A DNA stretch of 64,000 bases from Apteryx mantelli (Eukaryota; Chordata; Aves; Apterygiformes; Apterygidae): positions 26,973,958 through 27,037,957 of the forward strand of contig NC_089979.1 of assembly GCF_036417845.1 (NCBI RefSeq), read 5' to 3'. Positions within the stretch are counted from its first letter, which is position 1. Every line of letters begins with the position of its first letter. Positions 1 to 14,325 of the stretch are shown here, in pieces. The position numbers and the translations under genes are program-made. The notes beneath the pieces were generated by a model. It was not told the origin of the DNA. It was given only the letters and a program-made list of their open reading frames with translations, and did no database searches.

Positions 1-611
1 TCCCATGTGGGCTGGGGCTGAAGTTGCGTGCAGAGCCGGCTCAGGAACAGGCCTGAGCGTGCTGATCCCTGTGGTTCTCACGGTAGCTGGCCAGCCACAT
101 GCCTGACCATCAGCCAGGCTAGTGAGGCTCCAGACAGCTCCGGGATGTGTAAGAGCTACTCAGGACACCAGGTAGATGGGGCTGGGACATGCTCAGGCTG
201 ACCACATTAAGGAGGTTTTGGGGGGAACCTGGGTCCACACCTGAGCATGTGCTTATGAGTAAATAAGTGAGTGGAGAGCAAGTCTGGAGGTGGGAAGAAG
301 TTCGGACCTGCTCCCCTCTGTCAGTGTAGACATGTTCACATCCAGCTTGCTACTTGGTAGTGTCTGTGACTAAAGTCTTTCTTGGACTCTACACAGAGTA
401 ATTTTGCCCTGGTTTCATATTTCTCCCTCACTATGTAAATGTAGTTGCTGCTTCCATAATATTTAAATTAAGCATCCAATAGTATAACAACAGAAGTATT
501 TATGACTCACAGTGTGATTTTGTGAATTATACTTAATTCTTTCTTTGAAGGCCAAATATGTTCCCCATCAGCTGATGTTCAGTGACAATTAGGCCACACA
601 CTACACAGTTC

Positions 612-630
612 TTTTTTTTTTTTTTTTTTT
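612..630. repeat. T19 homopolymer
   Basis: Uninterrupted run of nineteen T, which could be the A-tail of something inserted on the minus strand. I see no recognisable body beside it. Confidence 0.9.
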
Positions 631-1297
631 AACCCTGCTGAATGTCCAGTTTAGGGCATCCATTAAGCTGAATTTTCCAATGTGTTACTCATCTAGGAAT
701 GGATGGAGAAACAGAGGAACTAGTGATGTTCAGTGCTTGCACTTTCTGAATGTCAGACTTGCTGTCTTGGATATTCCCCAGAAAACGTCTATCTCTGTAC
801 AAGGGAGGTGGAAGTCAGTGTGCTGTACCTCAGAGAACTTACCACAGACTTACCTGAGAGGAATTAAGGGTATCAAACGATCACGTCTGGCTGTAACACT
901 GATGTCTCTCTAATGTTGGAGTCTGAGAGCAGGCCAAAGATCAAAGCAGAAGAGGAGGGAGGGCGTTTTCCCAGGCCACTTATTTGATTGTAGTGATCAC
1001 ATAACCTCTTCCCTGTGGAAGGATCAGTAGGGACATCATTCTTGTTTTGGCAGGGGCATGTGAAGGGGAAACGATAGTACATCAGTTGACATTTGTTGTC
1101 TTTTTCAGAAATGCTAATTCACTGCAGACCATTGATAGTTTCCTTAAATATAATATTTTCTCCTGTGATCATGAAGCAGCCAGTAGAGCTGCCCTGTGTG
1201 TGCTCGTGTGTGTGTGTATACACATACCTCTTGCCCCCACCAGCATTTTCAAATCCTGATCTAGGAATTCATCATGGGATAAATCTTCATTAGTTTC

Positions 1298-1347
1298 TAA
1301 TTAGTGATTAGGACAGTAGTAGCTAATTAAAAGAAAATGGCTAATTA
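1298..1347. promoter_or_regulatory. Cluster of three TAATTA homeodomain-type sites
   Basis: TAATTA occurs at 1298-1303, 1324-1329 and 1342-1347, each preceded by C, with a further GATTAG between the first two. TAATTA is the core of many homeodomain sites. This is AT-rich intron, so chance is possible, and the regulatory role is inference only. Confidence 0.25.
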
Positions 1348-3088
1348 GTTCAGATGTCCTAGCATCCTGGGACACTGTCATGCTCTTCTTTAATTGTACC
1401 AACTTCATAAAGAGTTGTTACTTATGAAATATTTAACTAATGAAACTATATTAAGTGTGTTGTGTACTGTGGAGAAGTCAAATGTTGTGACATACCTCTA
1501 ACTGGAGAATATGAGCCTAATGTTAAAGATTACGTCTATCCATAGATTTATTAATTTTCATAACAGTGGAAGACAATGGCATCTTCTGTATTTATGTGTT
1601 TTAGCTGTTCTGTAAAGTATATTTTTGGATTCCTGTGCCATTTTTAATGTTGTGGAAAATCTTGACCCCCCAGGATTGTTCAGTTGTTGAATTTGTGTTT
1701 TTCTTTTGACTGTGGAAAAGGTTTCCTATTCTGAAAAGAACAGCAATCTTTGCTATCAGTGCAGTAACTGTTACATCTCCATTAACTTTCATGGGAGTAA
1801 TGAATGAGCAAGGGCTGCGGGGTGAAGGGTCAGGTTAAACTGCAGCAAGTTCAGGAAGCTTTGTCATGACCTGCTTTTAACTTTAAAGTCTCCTGCTAGC
1901 TGCTTCAAGTCAGCTAAAACAACCGTGTGTGCTATGCATGCTGCAAGCACGCTTCTGAGCGGAACGGGGTGCGGCCTGATCTGCAGCTGCTGCAGTGTCT
2001 GCTAATGCCAATCAATGCTGTCAGCCTTTGCAGATATGTTGTGAGCTCCAGAGTATCTCATTTTCTGAGGAGATGTCACAGTGTTGTTTTTTGTTTGTTT
2101 TTATTTTTGTTTTACAAATATGCTGAAACCTGCCTTTTTTGAGACTGTTCTCTGCTTTGTAAAAGTGTGAAAAAGGGCAGAATACTCAGTATGCTAATAA
2201 AAATGATTGTCTGGTAGAAATTAGTTTTAATTAAAAGTCAAACAAAGCAGTCTCTGAAATCATAGGTATAAAAAGTCTGTCTCAAGATGAGTAATTGATT
2301 GCCTGAGATACCCTCACTAGTCATTTACTGTGTGTATTTAATCTTTTTTGTAACTCCACTTTGACATACTTAATATTTTTTTGTCAAGGTTAATGAATCA
2401 TCTATTTATTTTAATCTTTTTAATCATTATTACATGTTTAAATTATTTTGGTTCTGAGTAAAAACAAATAAAACTTCTAGTAGGTATCTAATTGTCTAAT
2501 TAGTCTGTTTTACTATTCAATATTTCTGCTCTCAGTATAATTTACTTCCTCTCAGACTGTTTTGTGAAGGTAAAATAAATTATATTTTAATCATTTAACA
2601 TGTCTGATCTTGTTCAGATTTGTCATTGCACTCAAAAAGAATAATTGCCCCAAAATTGCAAGAGTCCCAAACCTGCATTCATTAGTAGGCAAAATTACTT
2701 CTTTAATGGGAGTTTTTTCCCTGGTATGGATTGCTGGTTGGGCCAAAGGACATCTTATCTTCTGGTTTCTTGGTGATCTAAATGTTTTGATTTCACTTTA
2801 CTCTCGTCATTTGTGTGGCTTTGGCTAAGTGCATTTTGGAGACCTGTTCATGCTCCTGGGGAAGATGGAATTCTGGGCTATGAAAGATAAAATACCAAGA
2901 CACAAGAGCCATTATTTTCCTGTTTGTTAAATATTTATGCTCTTTTGTAGTTTTAACTGAACACTATTGTCTAACTGAAGCAAAGATTTTACTGACTTTT
3001 CAATTGTAAGTTTGGGAATAAATACTGAGGAGTCTAAACTTTCTTTTTTTAAAAAACTAAATAAATGAAAACCTGCTGTGAGACAGAC

Positions 3089-3104
3089 ATATATATATAT
3101 ATAT
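3089..3104. repeat. AT dinucleotide microsatellite
   Basis: Eight uninterrupted AT units followed by a TTTTAAT flank, in intron 1. Confidence 0.85.
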
Positions 3105-6100
3105 TTTAATTTGATGCCTTGGCAAAGCAGTATGCGGAAGGTAGATTTGGGCTAACCTTAGAATCTTTAATCCAAGATGCTTTCAAGCACTGGGAGAATT
3201 AAGACTAGCTTTGATTTACGGCTCTTTGTATGATGAGCACAGACAGACAGTGAAGATCTGGAATTTAAATTTTGTTAAACTTACCCAGCTTCTATGGGAT
3301 CTGTCCTTTAGCTGCTTTTTAAATGGTCATAGTAGTTTAATTTGTGCCTGTGAGTTCATATGTACAACATCAGTTGTAAGACAAATAGTAGGAACATTTG
3401 TTTTAAATGTGTTTTATAGTAGCCGTATAGCTGCACAGAGAATTGTGTAAGTGAAAACTAAACTGTTACAGAGGGTTTTAGAGCTATTGAACCACTCATT
3501 TGTAAATGGTCACACTCTGCTCTCTGATGTCAAACCTGAAGAGGAAGCATTTCCCAAATCTTAGTTGTGGCAGAGTGTTACTCTACTGGTGTCGTACCAA
3601 GTGAAATACTGGCATTTTTAAATTCCCTGCCCGTTATTTTGCACTGTAGGGACACCTAAGCGGGCAGGTTTTCTTCCCATAGCACACTAAATCACAGCAT
3701 ACTTCAGCCAGGTCTCAGATCTGTACAATTAAGGGATCAGAAACCCAGAATGTGACATGGTGCGTGTCTACACAGTAATATAAAAGTAGCCTCTTTGGCT
3801 ATCATCTCACTCTAAAATTTCTGTTTCACCTTGGATTTCCACGTTGGAGACAGGTGCCCTGTATCATCTGAGCATCTTCGTATCATCCAACAAAAGAGAA
3901 CTGTATGATAAAAGTGTCCTGTAGTCTTGATGTGCTAGTATGGGAGCCAAAAAAACAGGAGTCTGTCCTGCCTTTTCCAATTATTTGACTGGTGTTAATA
4001 CATATGTGTGCTTTGTAACAGTAGCGTGGACCAAAGCCTCATATCTCCTCTCCTGGAGCAACAGTTTAAAGATTAATCAACCAAGAGTTTGCACAGTTCA
4101 CTGTGAAAAGACAGGTCTACAATCCAGGTCTTTAGCCAAGCTGCGTTTTCCACAGAGAACGCTGAGTATCCATGCTTGGCGCTCCTGTCTCGCAGGCTAA
4201 GATGAGGCAGGCTCAGGCCTGGGCTGTAACCTGCGAACTGGGAATCCTCACGTTCTCCTGCTGTCTAACACATGTTGCTTCGTGTGTTCCCACTCAGCAC
4301 TTGGCCTGCACCGGAAGGGGGGAAGTCCTGTTTTTCAATGCTACTGATGCATCACCCAGGGATGAAGAAGTCTGTGGTGACATGCAGGGAGCATTTCCAT
4401 TTTTACAATTTTTTTCTTTAAAGTTTGTTAAAAGAACAAATGCATTGTCTAAACAAGCAATCAAACCCCAGAAAATGTCTGGGCTTGGTGCTCGGCTTTG
4501 CACTTTCAGCAGTCTATTATGTGTTTCGGGGTGGATTTCCTGGGCAAGATGAAAGTTGGGGGACAAGGAGTGGATTTTTTCTCTGCTAGCACCAAATGGT
4601 ATGGCATGTTATGCTGAGCATGTGATGGAGGAGGGTAGGATAACTGCACAGTTTCCCAGCTATATTGTGTCTGGGTCCATCCATGCATTCATGTTAAGGA
4701 TGTTTTCACATGTCAACATATTTGGGGGCCTTGTCTTGCACTAGCAATTATTAATAGGCAAGGAAGGAGGGATGCATCAAACCTTGTGGTTTGATTCATG
4801 CCTAGATGAATGGGGTTCTTGTTTTGGGTGTTTGTGGTCCTCATGTTAAATCAATGGGTTGTACTTGGATTCCACCAGTACAGCTGCATCCCTGTACTCT
4901 GCGTTCAGTGGCAGATTTAGCAAAGAGACTGAGGACTGCATGAGCTTTGCAAATCCAGCAGAAGGCTCATGCGCACCAAAATTGGCTGAAAGAGATGGAC
5001 AGGTGGGAGGAGGTTCAGGAAATCTTCTTCCTGAGTAAAAAGCAAACTCCAATCACAGAGCTGCCTTCTTTCACCATTGTTTGTGAATGTATTAATGTAT
5101 ATTTAAGATTATATGTAAGTTAATTTGTAAATTGTATCAAGTCATGTGAGCGTGTGCCTGTTGTGGGATTTTATAGCCCCAAGTGGTGGCTGTTGAAAGT
5201 TCATTATCTCAAATCTGAAGAAGGACTTGAAATGCCAGCACATCCATTCAATTATTTATTGACTTTAGGATGGTAAAGTGAGTACTGTACAATGTAGCTG
5301 TCCTTCTTGTGTTGTATTGCAGTAACTGAAATGAGACCAACTGAGCACCAGAGTTTTGGACATCTTTATTTCTACACTACTCTTATAATATCTAGTTTTA
5401 TAAAATTCCATAACCTTCATCTTAAAATAAGCTCAAAAATATCATTTTACCAGATGCCAAATCACCGTAACTGGTATCAATCTGTAAATCTTACCTATTT
5501 CTTCTCTTAAGAGCAAAGACCGCAAATCATGTAAGGCTGGTACAAACAAGAAAATCTGTACTAAACAGCTTGGGAAAAAAGATTTTGCAAAGCTAAAGGT
5601 CATCTGAAGTTTAGTCTTGAAATAAATGCTCAAGTGTTGGGGAAATCTAGCTCTTACCTTCATCCTTACACACCTATAAGTTATGTTCTCAGGTATGTTA
5701 AGTTAAGATACCTAACCACCTACCACTGTTTAACATAAAACAACTGAAAAGTATTTGGCAATCATTAGGAACTTAACTGATCCCTTGAAAGGGAATTTGC
5801 ACCTTTTACGCCCCAAGTATCCTCAATCTTTAAGGTGTATCTCCATGCTAAAATAATGGAGTGATTTTGGTGTATGTAGACATGCCCCTCCTAGCTTTAT
5901 TCCTGCTACCACACATCCTGACAACAGCTAGACATGGGCTGTAGGCCAGCCCATGTAAGGAATGGGCAAAATCACTGTTGGGCTTGTTCTCCACTGCTTA
6001 ACTTGCTCTGAGGCTGCAATCTATTTTAGAAGATATGCCTCAGGCTACAGAAGAGCTTTGCTGCTATTCCATCTTTGTGAGCCAAATTGAATGGGAGTCT

Positions 6101-8549
6101 TCCACTTCTAATCTTTTCCCTCCCTAAGGGAGTTCCCCCCATGGGTGGGAACAGAGGGAGGTTGGTGCTGATGGATTTATAGCTTTTAGTTGGAGTTTTA
6201 GATGTGGTGGTAAGTGCGGGCTCCAGCTGAGGCTTTTCTCACACGTGGGGTGTTCAGAATGGCTCTCATGCCAACTCTCTGGTATCTGATAGCTGTCACA
6301 CTTTGTCTTTCCCATGCTCAGGATGCTGCCAATGTAACCCTCCTCTAAACAGCTGCTGGCTGTCATAAGTTACACAGCTGCAACTGCTGTGGGTACCCAC
6401 ACATGGGAGGGCACTCGTGGGAGCGTGAAGGGGAAGTACCCATGCAGGGTCTGCACTCAGCAGAGCGGATTTTCTTTGTGCACTTTAAACATAACATATT
6501 TGTCTCCTCTAGTTATGGGGGACTTCACATCTTTGGGGCTGCTACCCCTCTGTCACATTCGGCAGAAATTGTCCAGGAGGTTCAGAAATCATGGAAAAGG
6601 AGGGGGGGATGACATGTGCGCACACAAGCCTCATTTCTTAAGGAAAACCCTCCCTCCTATCCAAACGACCTTAATTAAAAGAGAAGTTTTCTTAAAGCAA
6701 GCACAGTTGTTTTGGCTGACTGCTTTGGATATAATCTTTGAAATGATTGACTATGTTAAATCATGATAATTAGGTCTGACCATTAACCTCCCACAGAGCT
6801 GATTACAGGGATGGGGGTGAGGAGGAAGTTTTTTATTTTTCTTAGTGCTATTGTTTCAGTCCGTTAGTAGAGTAAACACAATGAGTGTGTCAGCTGATTA
6901 CGTTGCAGACTATCTCTGTAGCCAGAGAAGAATACTTAGTTTTTAAATGTGAAAACTTGGCTTTTAGAGAAGATGTGTTGTGGGGAGACGCTGGGGAGGC
7001 TCTGGGTCTCTGCACCTGCGGCTTTCCAGTCCCCCAGGCTATTCGCTCACTGGTTGGTGTTAGAGCGTTCATCCCCTTCACTTTAACTCTTCCCCAAAAC
7101 AATCATTTATGGCACCTCTCAGGGACATCCCTCTCTTCTTATCACTTTAAGATTGTCTTTACTGAGTTAGAGCAGGACAGACTGACTCCTTCTCTCTAGC
7201 ATTTCTGCAGGTGAGCACCGTGTGACTGTTAAAAGGTGTTTTTAAAGGGCAGCTTGCAGCCTGCCTGCAGTGCTCATAAATCAGTTATGACTATCACATG
7301 GATGAGAGAGCTCCAAGTAATAAAAGACAGTTATTGAGTGTAAGTGCAGATTGCCACAGGAAGGCGAGTGCTTTGCGGTGGGCAGCGGCCCATGCAGGCA
7401 AAGCCTGCAGGCTGAGCTGAAGGGGAGCTTGGGGGAGGCGAGGAGAATCTCTGCCTGGAGGATTCCCTCTGAGCTGGGAGCACCGGCTGCCCCAGAGCCC
7501 GCCAGGCCTACGGCTCCTCCTGCCCAAACAGTGGGGCTGCTGCTGCACATCTGTTTGGGGTCGCTAACAATGAAGCATTGAAAAGGAAAACAGACTTAGC
7601 AGTTCTCTGCATCTTGTGTTCCTAATACGTATAGGCTTCAGCTTTTGTTTGCCAGAGGAGACCTATAGCAACACGAATATATATGTGGAAAGAAGGAGGG
7701 CAGAAGTCTTAAGAAGGGACAGCAAAAGGCCAGGGAGAAAGAAAGGCATTCAGAAATGAAAGGAAGCTTCTAAAAATCCAGATAATTTAGAAGAAAGGAA
7801 AATATCTGGTCTGTAATTATTGGGTGTATTTTGTGATATGAAGCTAATAAATGCTCCCCCCCCGAGTTCATAAAACTCTACTCTATGTACCAGATAGATT
7901 ATTTTGTTTTTCATTAAATAAAGTAACTCATAAACAGTGCTATGTACCATAGAGATGATAATCTCCACCAACCCCCTCCTCTTCCTTACACAACACAAAA
8001 TGCACTTTATAGACTGCATTCAAGCAGCAGTGAAGTTCAGTGTGGAGTTTGAGCCTGCCAGTTCCCTGTAGGTTGAAAGCTGTAGACAAAATACATTCCC
8101 AGAAATTCCATTTCTCAAATCAAATATAAAGCTCAGGTGCATAGTGTTTGAATGAGCCAAAACTCTTTTTGCTACAACTAAAGTTTGCTGTGTGAGGCCT
8201 GTGGAACTGGGACCACTGTAGTTAGGGGAAGAACAAAAAGAAGAGACTGAATAATGAACAATTTTTATGTAGAAGATAGCAAAAAATGTTATATGAAAGT
8301 CACAGGCAGTAACTGCTAGTCTGGCCAGTTACGTCATTACATTCACTTCTAAGTAATTCTACCTTCTTTGTAGTTTTCTTAAAATGGATCAGTTTTTAAG
8401 GTGTAATGTATTAAAAGTATCAGCATGATCCTTGTAACTTGACCCATAAATCTGGCAGTGCTTTTGCAACACGTAAGAAACGCACCTCTCTTTCAACTAT
8501 TTCCCAGCCTAATCTGTTTGCATACTAACTTGGGTTGTAGGGATGCTAC

Positions 8550-8564
8550 TTTTTTTTTTTTTTT
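8550..8564. repeat. T15 homopolymer
   Basis: Run of fifteen T in intron 1. Confidence 0.85.
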
Positions 8565-8789
8565 GCATAGCTCTTTTATCCCTGAGTTTACTGAGGTTTT
8601 AAAAAAGCAGGCACTACAATCTTCATCTGCATTTCCATTATACTGGAAATTTCAGCCATAGCTGTGGCAAAGCAGCCCCTTGCCTGATACATAGGGCACT
8701 GGGCAGTTTCCACCTCTCTCAGGCTGGAGGAAGCTGCTCTGCTGCAGCTCCCACTTTCTCAGGGTCTGGCCTGTTTGCCGTGGGTCTGT

Positions 8790-8885
8790 AACTACACGTG
8801 GTGAGTGACAAAGTGGGAATTGAGCCCAATGTGCTGACTTCTTGTGCTCCATCCACTGAACCCATTGCTTGTACCCTGTTACTGA
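8790..8885 (-). repeat. Decayed tRNA-derived SINE (MIR/CORE-SINE-like) fragment
   Basis: The stretch GGGAATTGAGCCCA, then a TGACTTCTTGTGCTCC-like part and ATCCACTGAACCCA, reads like the reverse complement of the tRNA-like head (B box, then A box) of old amniote SINEs. Similar words occur near 60455-60515, and a similar SINE body part near 41795-41865. The match is from memory and heavily diverged. Confidence 0.35.
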
Positions 8886-9431
8886 AAAGCTATCTGAAAT
8901 TACTGACCAATTGCATTCCAAAAGCAGAGACTATCTCAATTATAAAATGTTCCCATTTATGAAATACTGAACTATACTCAGTTTAGGTGAACACTAGATT
9001 AGTATTGATGCTAATTTTTTATGTTTTTTTCTGTTTATGTCTTGTTGTAACTGATTTTCTATGTATATATTTTTTTCCGTAGTCAAGTGGACATCTAGGA
9101 AAAATATCAGTGCAAAATTGTTCTTATATTGTTAAATTTTTATTTCCTAATAGTTTAAAAATATTTAGCTGCTAAAAAAGGTTTAGCAAAAATGTATTAT
9201 TATTTACAATAGCTATAATTGTATTATTAGTATAACAACAGAAAAATACATTTGATTTATTATTGCAAGATATGCACACATTTAAAAAAAATTTTGGTTA
9301 AGTACTGAAGATATCCAGTAAATATTTAAAATATCTACCTAAACATTTATAACAGCAAGTTTAATACAGAGATACTTGCTTGATATATCACTTTCATTCA
9401 GCTATATGATGTTCTTTAACATGCCTTGTGA

Positions 9432-9800
<369 letters not shown>

Positions 9801-10712
9801 TGAAGCATGCTTTCTCTTTTAGGAAGCCTATTGGAGGATGTTTTGATGTATTTAGCTCTGGAGAGAAAAAACAAAATCAGAATTCTCATATTAAATTGGC
9901 AACCATGATTTCTTTTTCAACATATTATTCTCCCCTTCTAAGAGCCTTGGATGAATAATCCCCCCTTTTTTTTGTGCTCCTATACTTGCAATATTCTTTA
10001 AAAATAGGAAAGGAGAGGCCTTGTACATCTATAGGTATGTCTGCTTTTCTGGTTCATGACACACATGTTTTAGTTTGCTCTTTAACTGGAGTATCTCATC
10101 TAACGGTTTCCCATGTTATTTTTATTTGTATTAGGATTGCAATAGGCTGTGTACAAACCATATAGTGAGATCTAGCCCTTGCACTGGCGGTTTGCAGTCT
10201 AAATAGAAAGATGGGGGACAGAAATGGAGCTGGACACATAGTTAGAGGTCTAATTCAGTTTACGGGGGAAGCATTGACATACAATTTGAGTTTATGTCAG
10301 GTTCTAAGCCCTGGGCTTTATCCCCAATTTTGAGACCAGCTTGCTTTTTCATATATTTCATAGTGTCTAAGTGGGGTTATGTCTGAGATTTCTGCTGAAA
10401 TCAGAGGAGAACACGGTGCATCTCTGTGTAATGCAGACACTCCACTCTGAAACCCAGGCTGACCTTCTTATACTCTGCAAACAAGAATTGGTGTCGCCTA
10501 CCAAGTAGTGAAATATAAAATTGTTCATTTCACTTAACTGTCTCAGTAATGTTGAAGCTATCTATGCCTGAATTGGACAGAGGATCTTCTGTGAAAGTCA
10601 GCAGAGCAGTGACAGCACCTCCTCGTAATTCATGAGGAAATGGCAGGAATGGAAATTAAAAATTAAAAACCTTTGCTTTTAATATTTATTAGTATAAATG
10701 CTTTTAGAGAAA

Positions 10713-10726
10713 TTTTTTTTTTTTTT
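10713..10726. repeat. T14 homopolymer
   Basis: Run of fourteen T in intron 2. Confidence 0.85.
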
Positions 10727-12328
10727 AGTCTCTACTACAATCATTAAATGAGTATTCAGGAGAGAGGGCTTGTAGGCAAAATGCCATATACCAGTCTTAT
10801 AGTTAAATATTGTTTTCTTTTCTTTACTGATTATGTTTCAAGAGACAGTTCATGCTGTTGTGTATTGTTATCAGTAGAGAGAGGCTTTTCCTAAGGAGAA
10901 AGAAGAAAGGTCCCGTTCTTGACAGAGTTACCACAGCACCAGAGTCCATGAAGTTATGTGGCTTCATAAAATGCAGGATGTGTATGAGAAAGCGTTGGCT
11001 TCTGTCTTAGTAATACCTTTGTACTACATGTAGCAGGTCATTAATCTGCTGATTTTTTTTATAAGAACAGAGAACAGTCCTTTTCCTCCTCAGAACTATG
11101 ATCCATGAGACATTTCCAGTTCCTTGTTTCAGACAGTTGCAACTAAGCTGTGTGAGTCTCAAGCCATCACCAGCAGTCAGAAATAGCTATTTCTGGCTTG
11201 AAGTGGGAGAAAAGGATAACTCTTGATGATGTGTTCAAAATGGAAATTAAACCTAACCTCAGTCTCGGTGTTGTACTATGTCAGTGTAGATGGGGACTTC
11301 CAGTGCACAAGACTCTCTCAAATTGCCCTTATTTACTGCCTGGCTTATTTGTCTGACGTGCTGGGTAATTTTGTTAAGTGCTTTTCCCAGTCGATAGGAA
11401 TTGTTTGACCTTAAATCCTTTTTTTTTCCTTCTCCTCTCTCTTTCTTGTGATGATATTTACCTAAACATTGGCCCTCCTTCAAGGGTAAATATGTGATCT
11501 TAACAAGGAAATCAACATGTGTGAACAGTGGCTTGGATCCCACTTTGAAAATATATGAAGGAGGTTTGTTAACTAGCAGGACACTTAATAGAGAGGGAGG
11601 AAGACCCTGAGAGAAGGAAAGGCTCTGGCTAGCACTCTGACTCTGCTGCTGTCTTGGAGAAATAGCTGGTGTTAACCTTGGCTACTAAAGTGTACTGTAG
11701 TCTTGTTTTTTCTCTAAGTTGAGATGTTTCCTGATCTTTCTTTAAAGTATTTAGAGATAATAGGCACAATTTTAGTTCATTCTTAGGTCTATCCTTGCTC
11801 TGCAATCCTGTCAGTTAACTGCTGCGATGGAGTGTATATAGCTTCTTTTGTGAAAAATATATTAGGAGTGTTAGTTCCAAAACTGCTGGATCAGCAAGGA
11901 AAAAAAACAGAGCAGCAACTTTGTCCTTGGTGATTTCATATCTGTGCCAGTTTCAGGAACAAGTATGTGGGAAAACAGCTCTAAGTCACTTTTATTGTGA
12001 ATTTTGAGTCTATTGAGGGGCCAGCTTTGACTCGATCTTTACTTCTCATGGCTGTTAATGCACTCAGCAAAGCAGATGTCAGTGTTCTCTGGTGACTTGC
12101 CAGCATGTCCCTGACCTGTCCCTGTGCTAGTAAAGAGAAGGAGCTGCGAACTTCCCCTGGCCACTAGTTCTGCATCCTCCAGACTGCTCCGTAAGTGGAG
12201 GACTTCCTCAGCAAGCTCTTGTGGTTTAATTGAAAACTCTTTTTTCCTCTGAGCTAAAAGGGTCTCCATGCAGCATTCATCAAAGCGGTAACATGCTTTC
12301 ATTCACAGCTTTTATTATTCAGTGAAAG

Positions 12329-12343
12329 TGTGTGTGTGTGTGT
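12329..12343. repeat. GT dinucleotide microsatellite
   Basis: About seven GT units in intron 2, 300 bases before exon 3. Confidence 0.85.
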
Positions 12344-12645
12344 TTGTGAATATAAGCTTGGATTTTAGCATAGCTTGATATTTCAAAGATAAAGACATAT
12401 AGAAGAGTGCTTTGCTCCAGATTTTTGTGTACCCGAGAACTAAAAAAGAAAGAAATTCCTACATTTTTCCCTTTGCAAATTATCTTTGTGTTCATGATCA
12501 ATCTCCCAAAGAAAAGCAACTCCTGACATCTGTGAATCAGACAACACTGATTTGATTACATATTCCAGTTGTTACACTAGACCAATCTGAAGTTGCAAAT
12601 ACCTGACAGTTGCATTTACCTGACTATGCCTGATGTTGTTCTCAG

Positions 12646-12713
12646 GTTCCCAGAGATAAAAGGCTGTTGTCTGTTAACAAAGTGAGTGATAATCAAGAAG
12701 ACCAAGATAAAAG
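12646..12713 (+). CDS. GRHL2: GRHL2 exon 3 (end of transactivation region)
   Basis: Small exon of 68 bases, too short to stand out as an open frame. It was found by looking for the peptide missing between exons 2 and 4. It encodes VPRDKRLLSVNKVSDNQEDQDK plus the first two bases (AG) of an Arg codon completed by exon 4, residues of about 71-93. The human counterpart, from memory, is VPRDKRLLSV, then SKASDSQEDQEKR, the same length. The acceptor is GTTCTCAG and the donor AG|GTACAG. Exon 2 ends in phase 0 and exon 4 starts by completing AG|A, so phases agree on both sides. The residues are highly charged and mark the boundary of the transactivation domain. Confidence 0.96.
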
Positions 12714-14325
12714 GTACAGTATTATTCAAAATCATACACCCAAATGCTAACAATGTTGATTAGTTGTGAACTGAAGGAACTATGAGAGCCTGAAGGCTTA
12801 TGGTTTTCTTCCTAAAGATAAAAGAATGAAGACTGTTTTGGGAGGCAAACTCAAACTTTACTCCTTTTTACTTTTAATTTATTAAAAATTTGAACAGGAT
12901 TATTAAACATGAAATTTGCATGAAAGCAAAAAGTTAGCAGAAAGTTTCATGGTTTGTCCATGTTTTGTTTTGTTCTTTGCTGCTGCTGCTAATAGTAAAA
13001 TGAGATTATATTGACAATAGGTTATTGACTATTTCTTTTCTTTCAAATTTCTTTTTCTAGAGCAAAAACCGAGTAGTTTGTCTTCAGTAACCTGCTTTGT
13101 ACAATTTTATTTAACATAATTTTATCTCTGCCTAGAAGCAGATAAAGTAAAATCATTCCCTCAAAATGTTTTTCTCACTCCTCTCAAATTTCAGCCCTCC
13201 TCAGTAGGCTAAAAGTTAATTGAAGAATCAGCAGAAGCTGACAGTCACTGCCTTTATTAAGACTTGTGGACAAGAGTGTGTATTTGCTGTAAAAAGAGCT
13301 ATGTTTTTACATTTTGGGAAGCTATGTTCATGGAAAATTATAGTGTAGGCAAGCTGCACAAGGTTTATTTCAATATAGCTAGTTCAGGATAGCACTATAC
13401 TGTCTCTACTAGCCATGTGAGGTGAAAGTTTAACTGGGTAGTTTTATTGGTATTTAAATTCACTGTTTCATGACAGAGAATCTGAAACTTTTCCTAGAGG
13501 TACAGTTTTACTTCTGGCTAACTCCAGAGAAATTCCACAGTTGAGTGCGGTTGGCAAAACTGTCCTCCAGTGAAAAGCCAGCACAAAGGAACTGTAATGT
13601 CAGAGCAGATTTCCTGGGCTGAAAACAAAGCAGAATGTTATACCTACTAAAAGTTTTATGAGTGGACAATTTTACATCAGCGCAACTACTGCGAACAGCA
13701 GATACTTTGCAGCAGCAGCCCCAGGTAGAGTCATGGGAGCACTGCTGGAAGTTCCCTCAGAGCCGCTATAGTTACTGATCTGCTCTGATACAGCGGGATC
13801 CCTTGGTAAGTTCTTTCAGAAGTACACTAGTATCAGAGGTGCACAAACAGTGGTGACCCATCGACTGCCTGAAAGAGCATGCATCAGCATAGGAATTTTA
13901 CTGTTGATGTTCCCCCTACCTATTTCACATGGGGATTATTCTGTTGTCAGTAATCCATACTTCATGTTACTCTTCATGCTTATTTTGTGCCCGAAGGCAC
14001 CGGTGAATTGACTTTGCATCCAAATAATAAGCCAAGGCAAAAGTTACCCCGGATACCCAGAATTTTGTCATACTACTTCATATCTGTTATAGGTCAAATC
14101 AAATGTATTGTCTTTTCCTGGCTGTTAAAGACTTCCAGACCTCTCTACTTGCCTCACAATGTCTTTTGCCTAATATTTATTAATGTACTACTTGTTATGG
14201 CAATGGCTTATCAGAGTTGTAAACGCACGTATCTCCTTCCCTGCCATCTAAGAACATTGAGTTATTTAAGGAAGAGATTTGCTCTGTCAGGGCAGTTCAT
14301 AACATGTTTTGTTTTTGTCTCACAG
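12714..14325 (+). other. GRHL2: Intron 3
   Basis: Non-coding, 1612 bases, from GTACAG to GTCTCACAG. No repeat family or RNA gene was recognised. An isolated ACCGGT at 13999-14004 is half-like a grainyhead site but lacks the flanking A and T residues. The short open frame over its 3' end is chance. Confidence 0.9.

Noticed and set aside
3859-3892. Possible extra SINE fragment (CTGTATCATCTGAGCATCTT)
   Set aside because: It recalls part of an old sauropsid SINE, but the match is too short to list as a feature.
4172-4552. 126-codon open frame in intron 1, with an antisense frame over the same bases
   Set aside because: Both strands are open, neither resembles a protein, and no promoter or splice context supports them.
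7340-7560. GC-richer patch in intron 1 as an alternative promoter or first exon
   Set aside because: CpG density is modest and no ATG with a fitting donor phase (AA| for Asn) was seen.
13999-14004. ACCGGT as a grainyhead site
   Set aside because: Only the six-base core is present (CACCGGTG). The A/T flanks of the consensus are missing.
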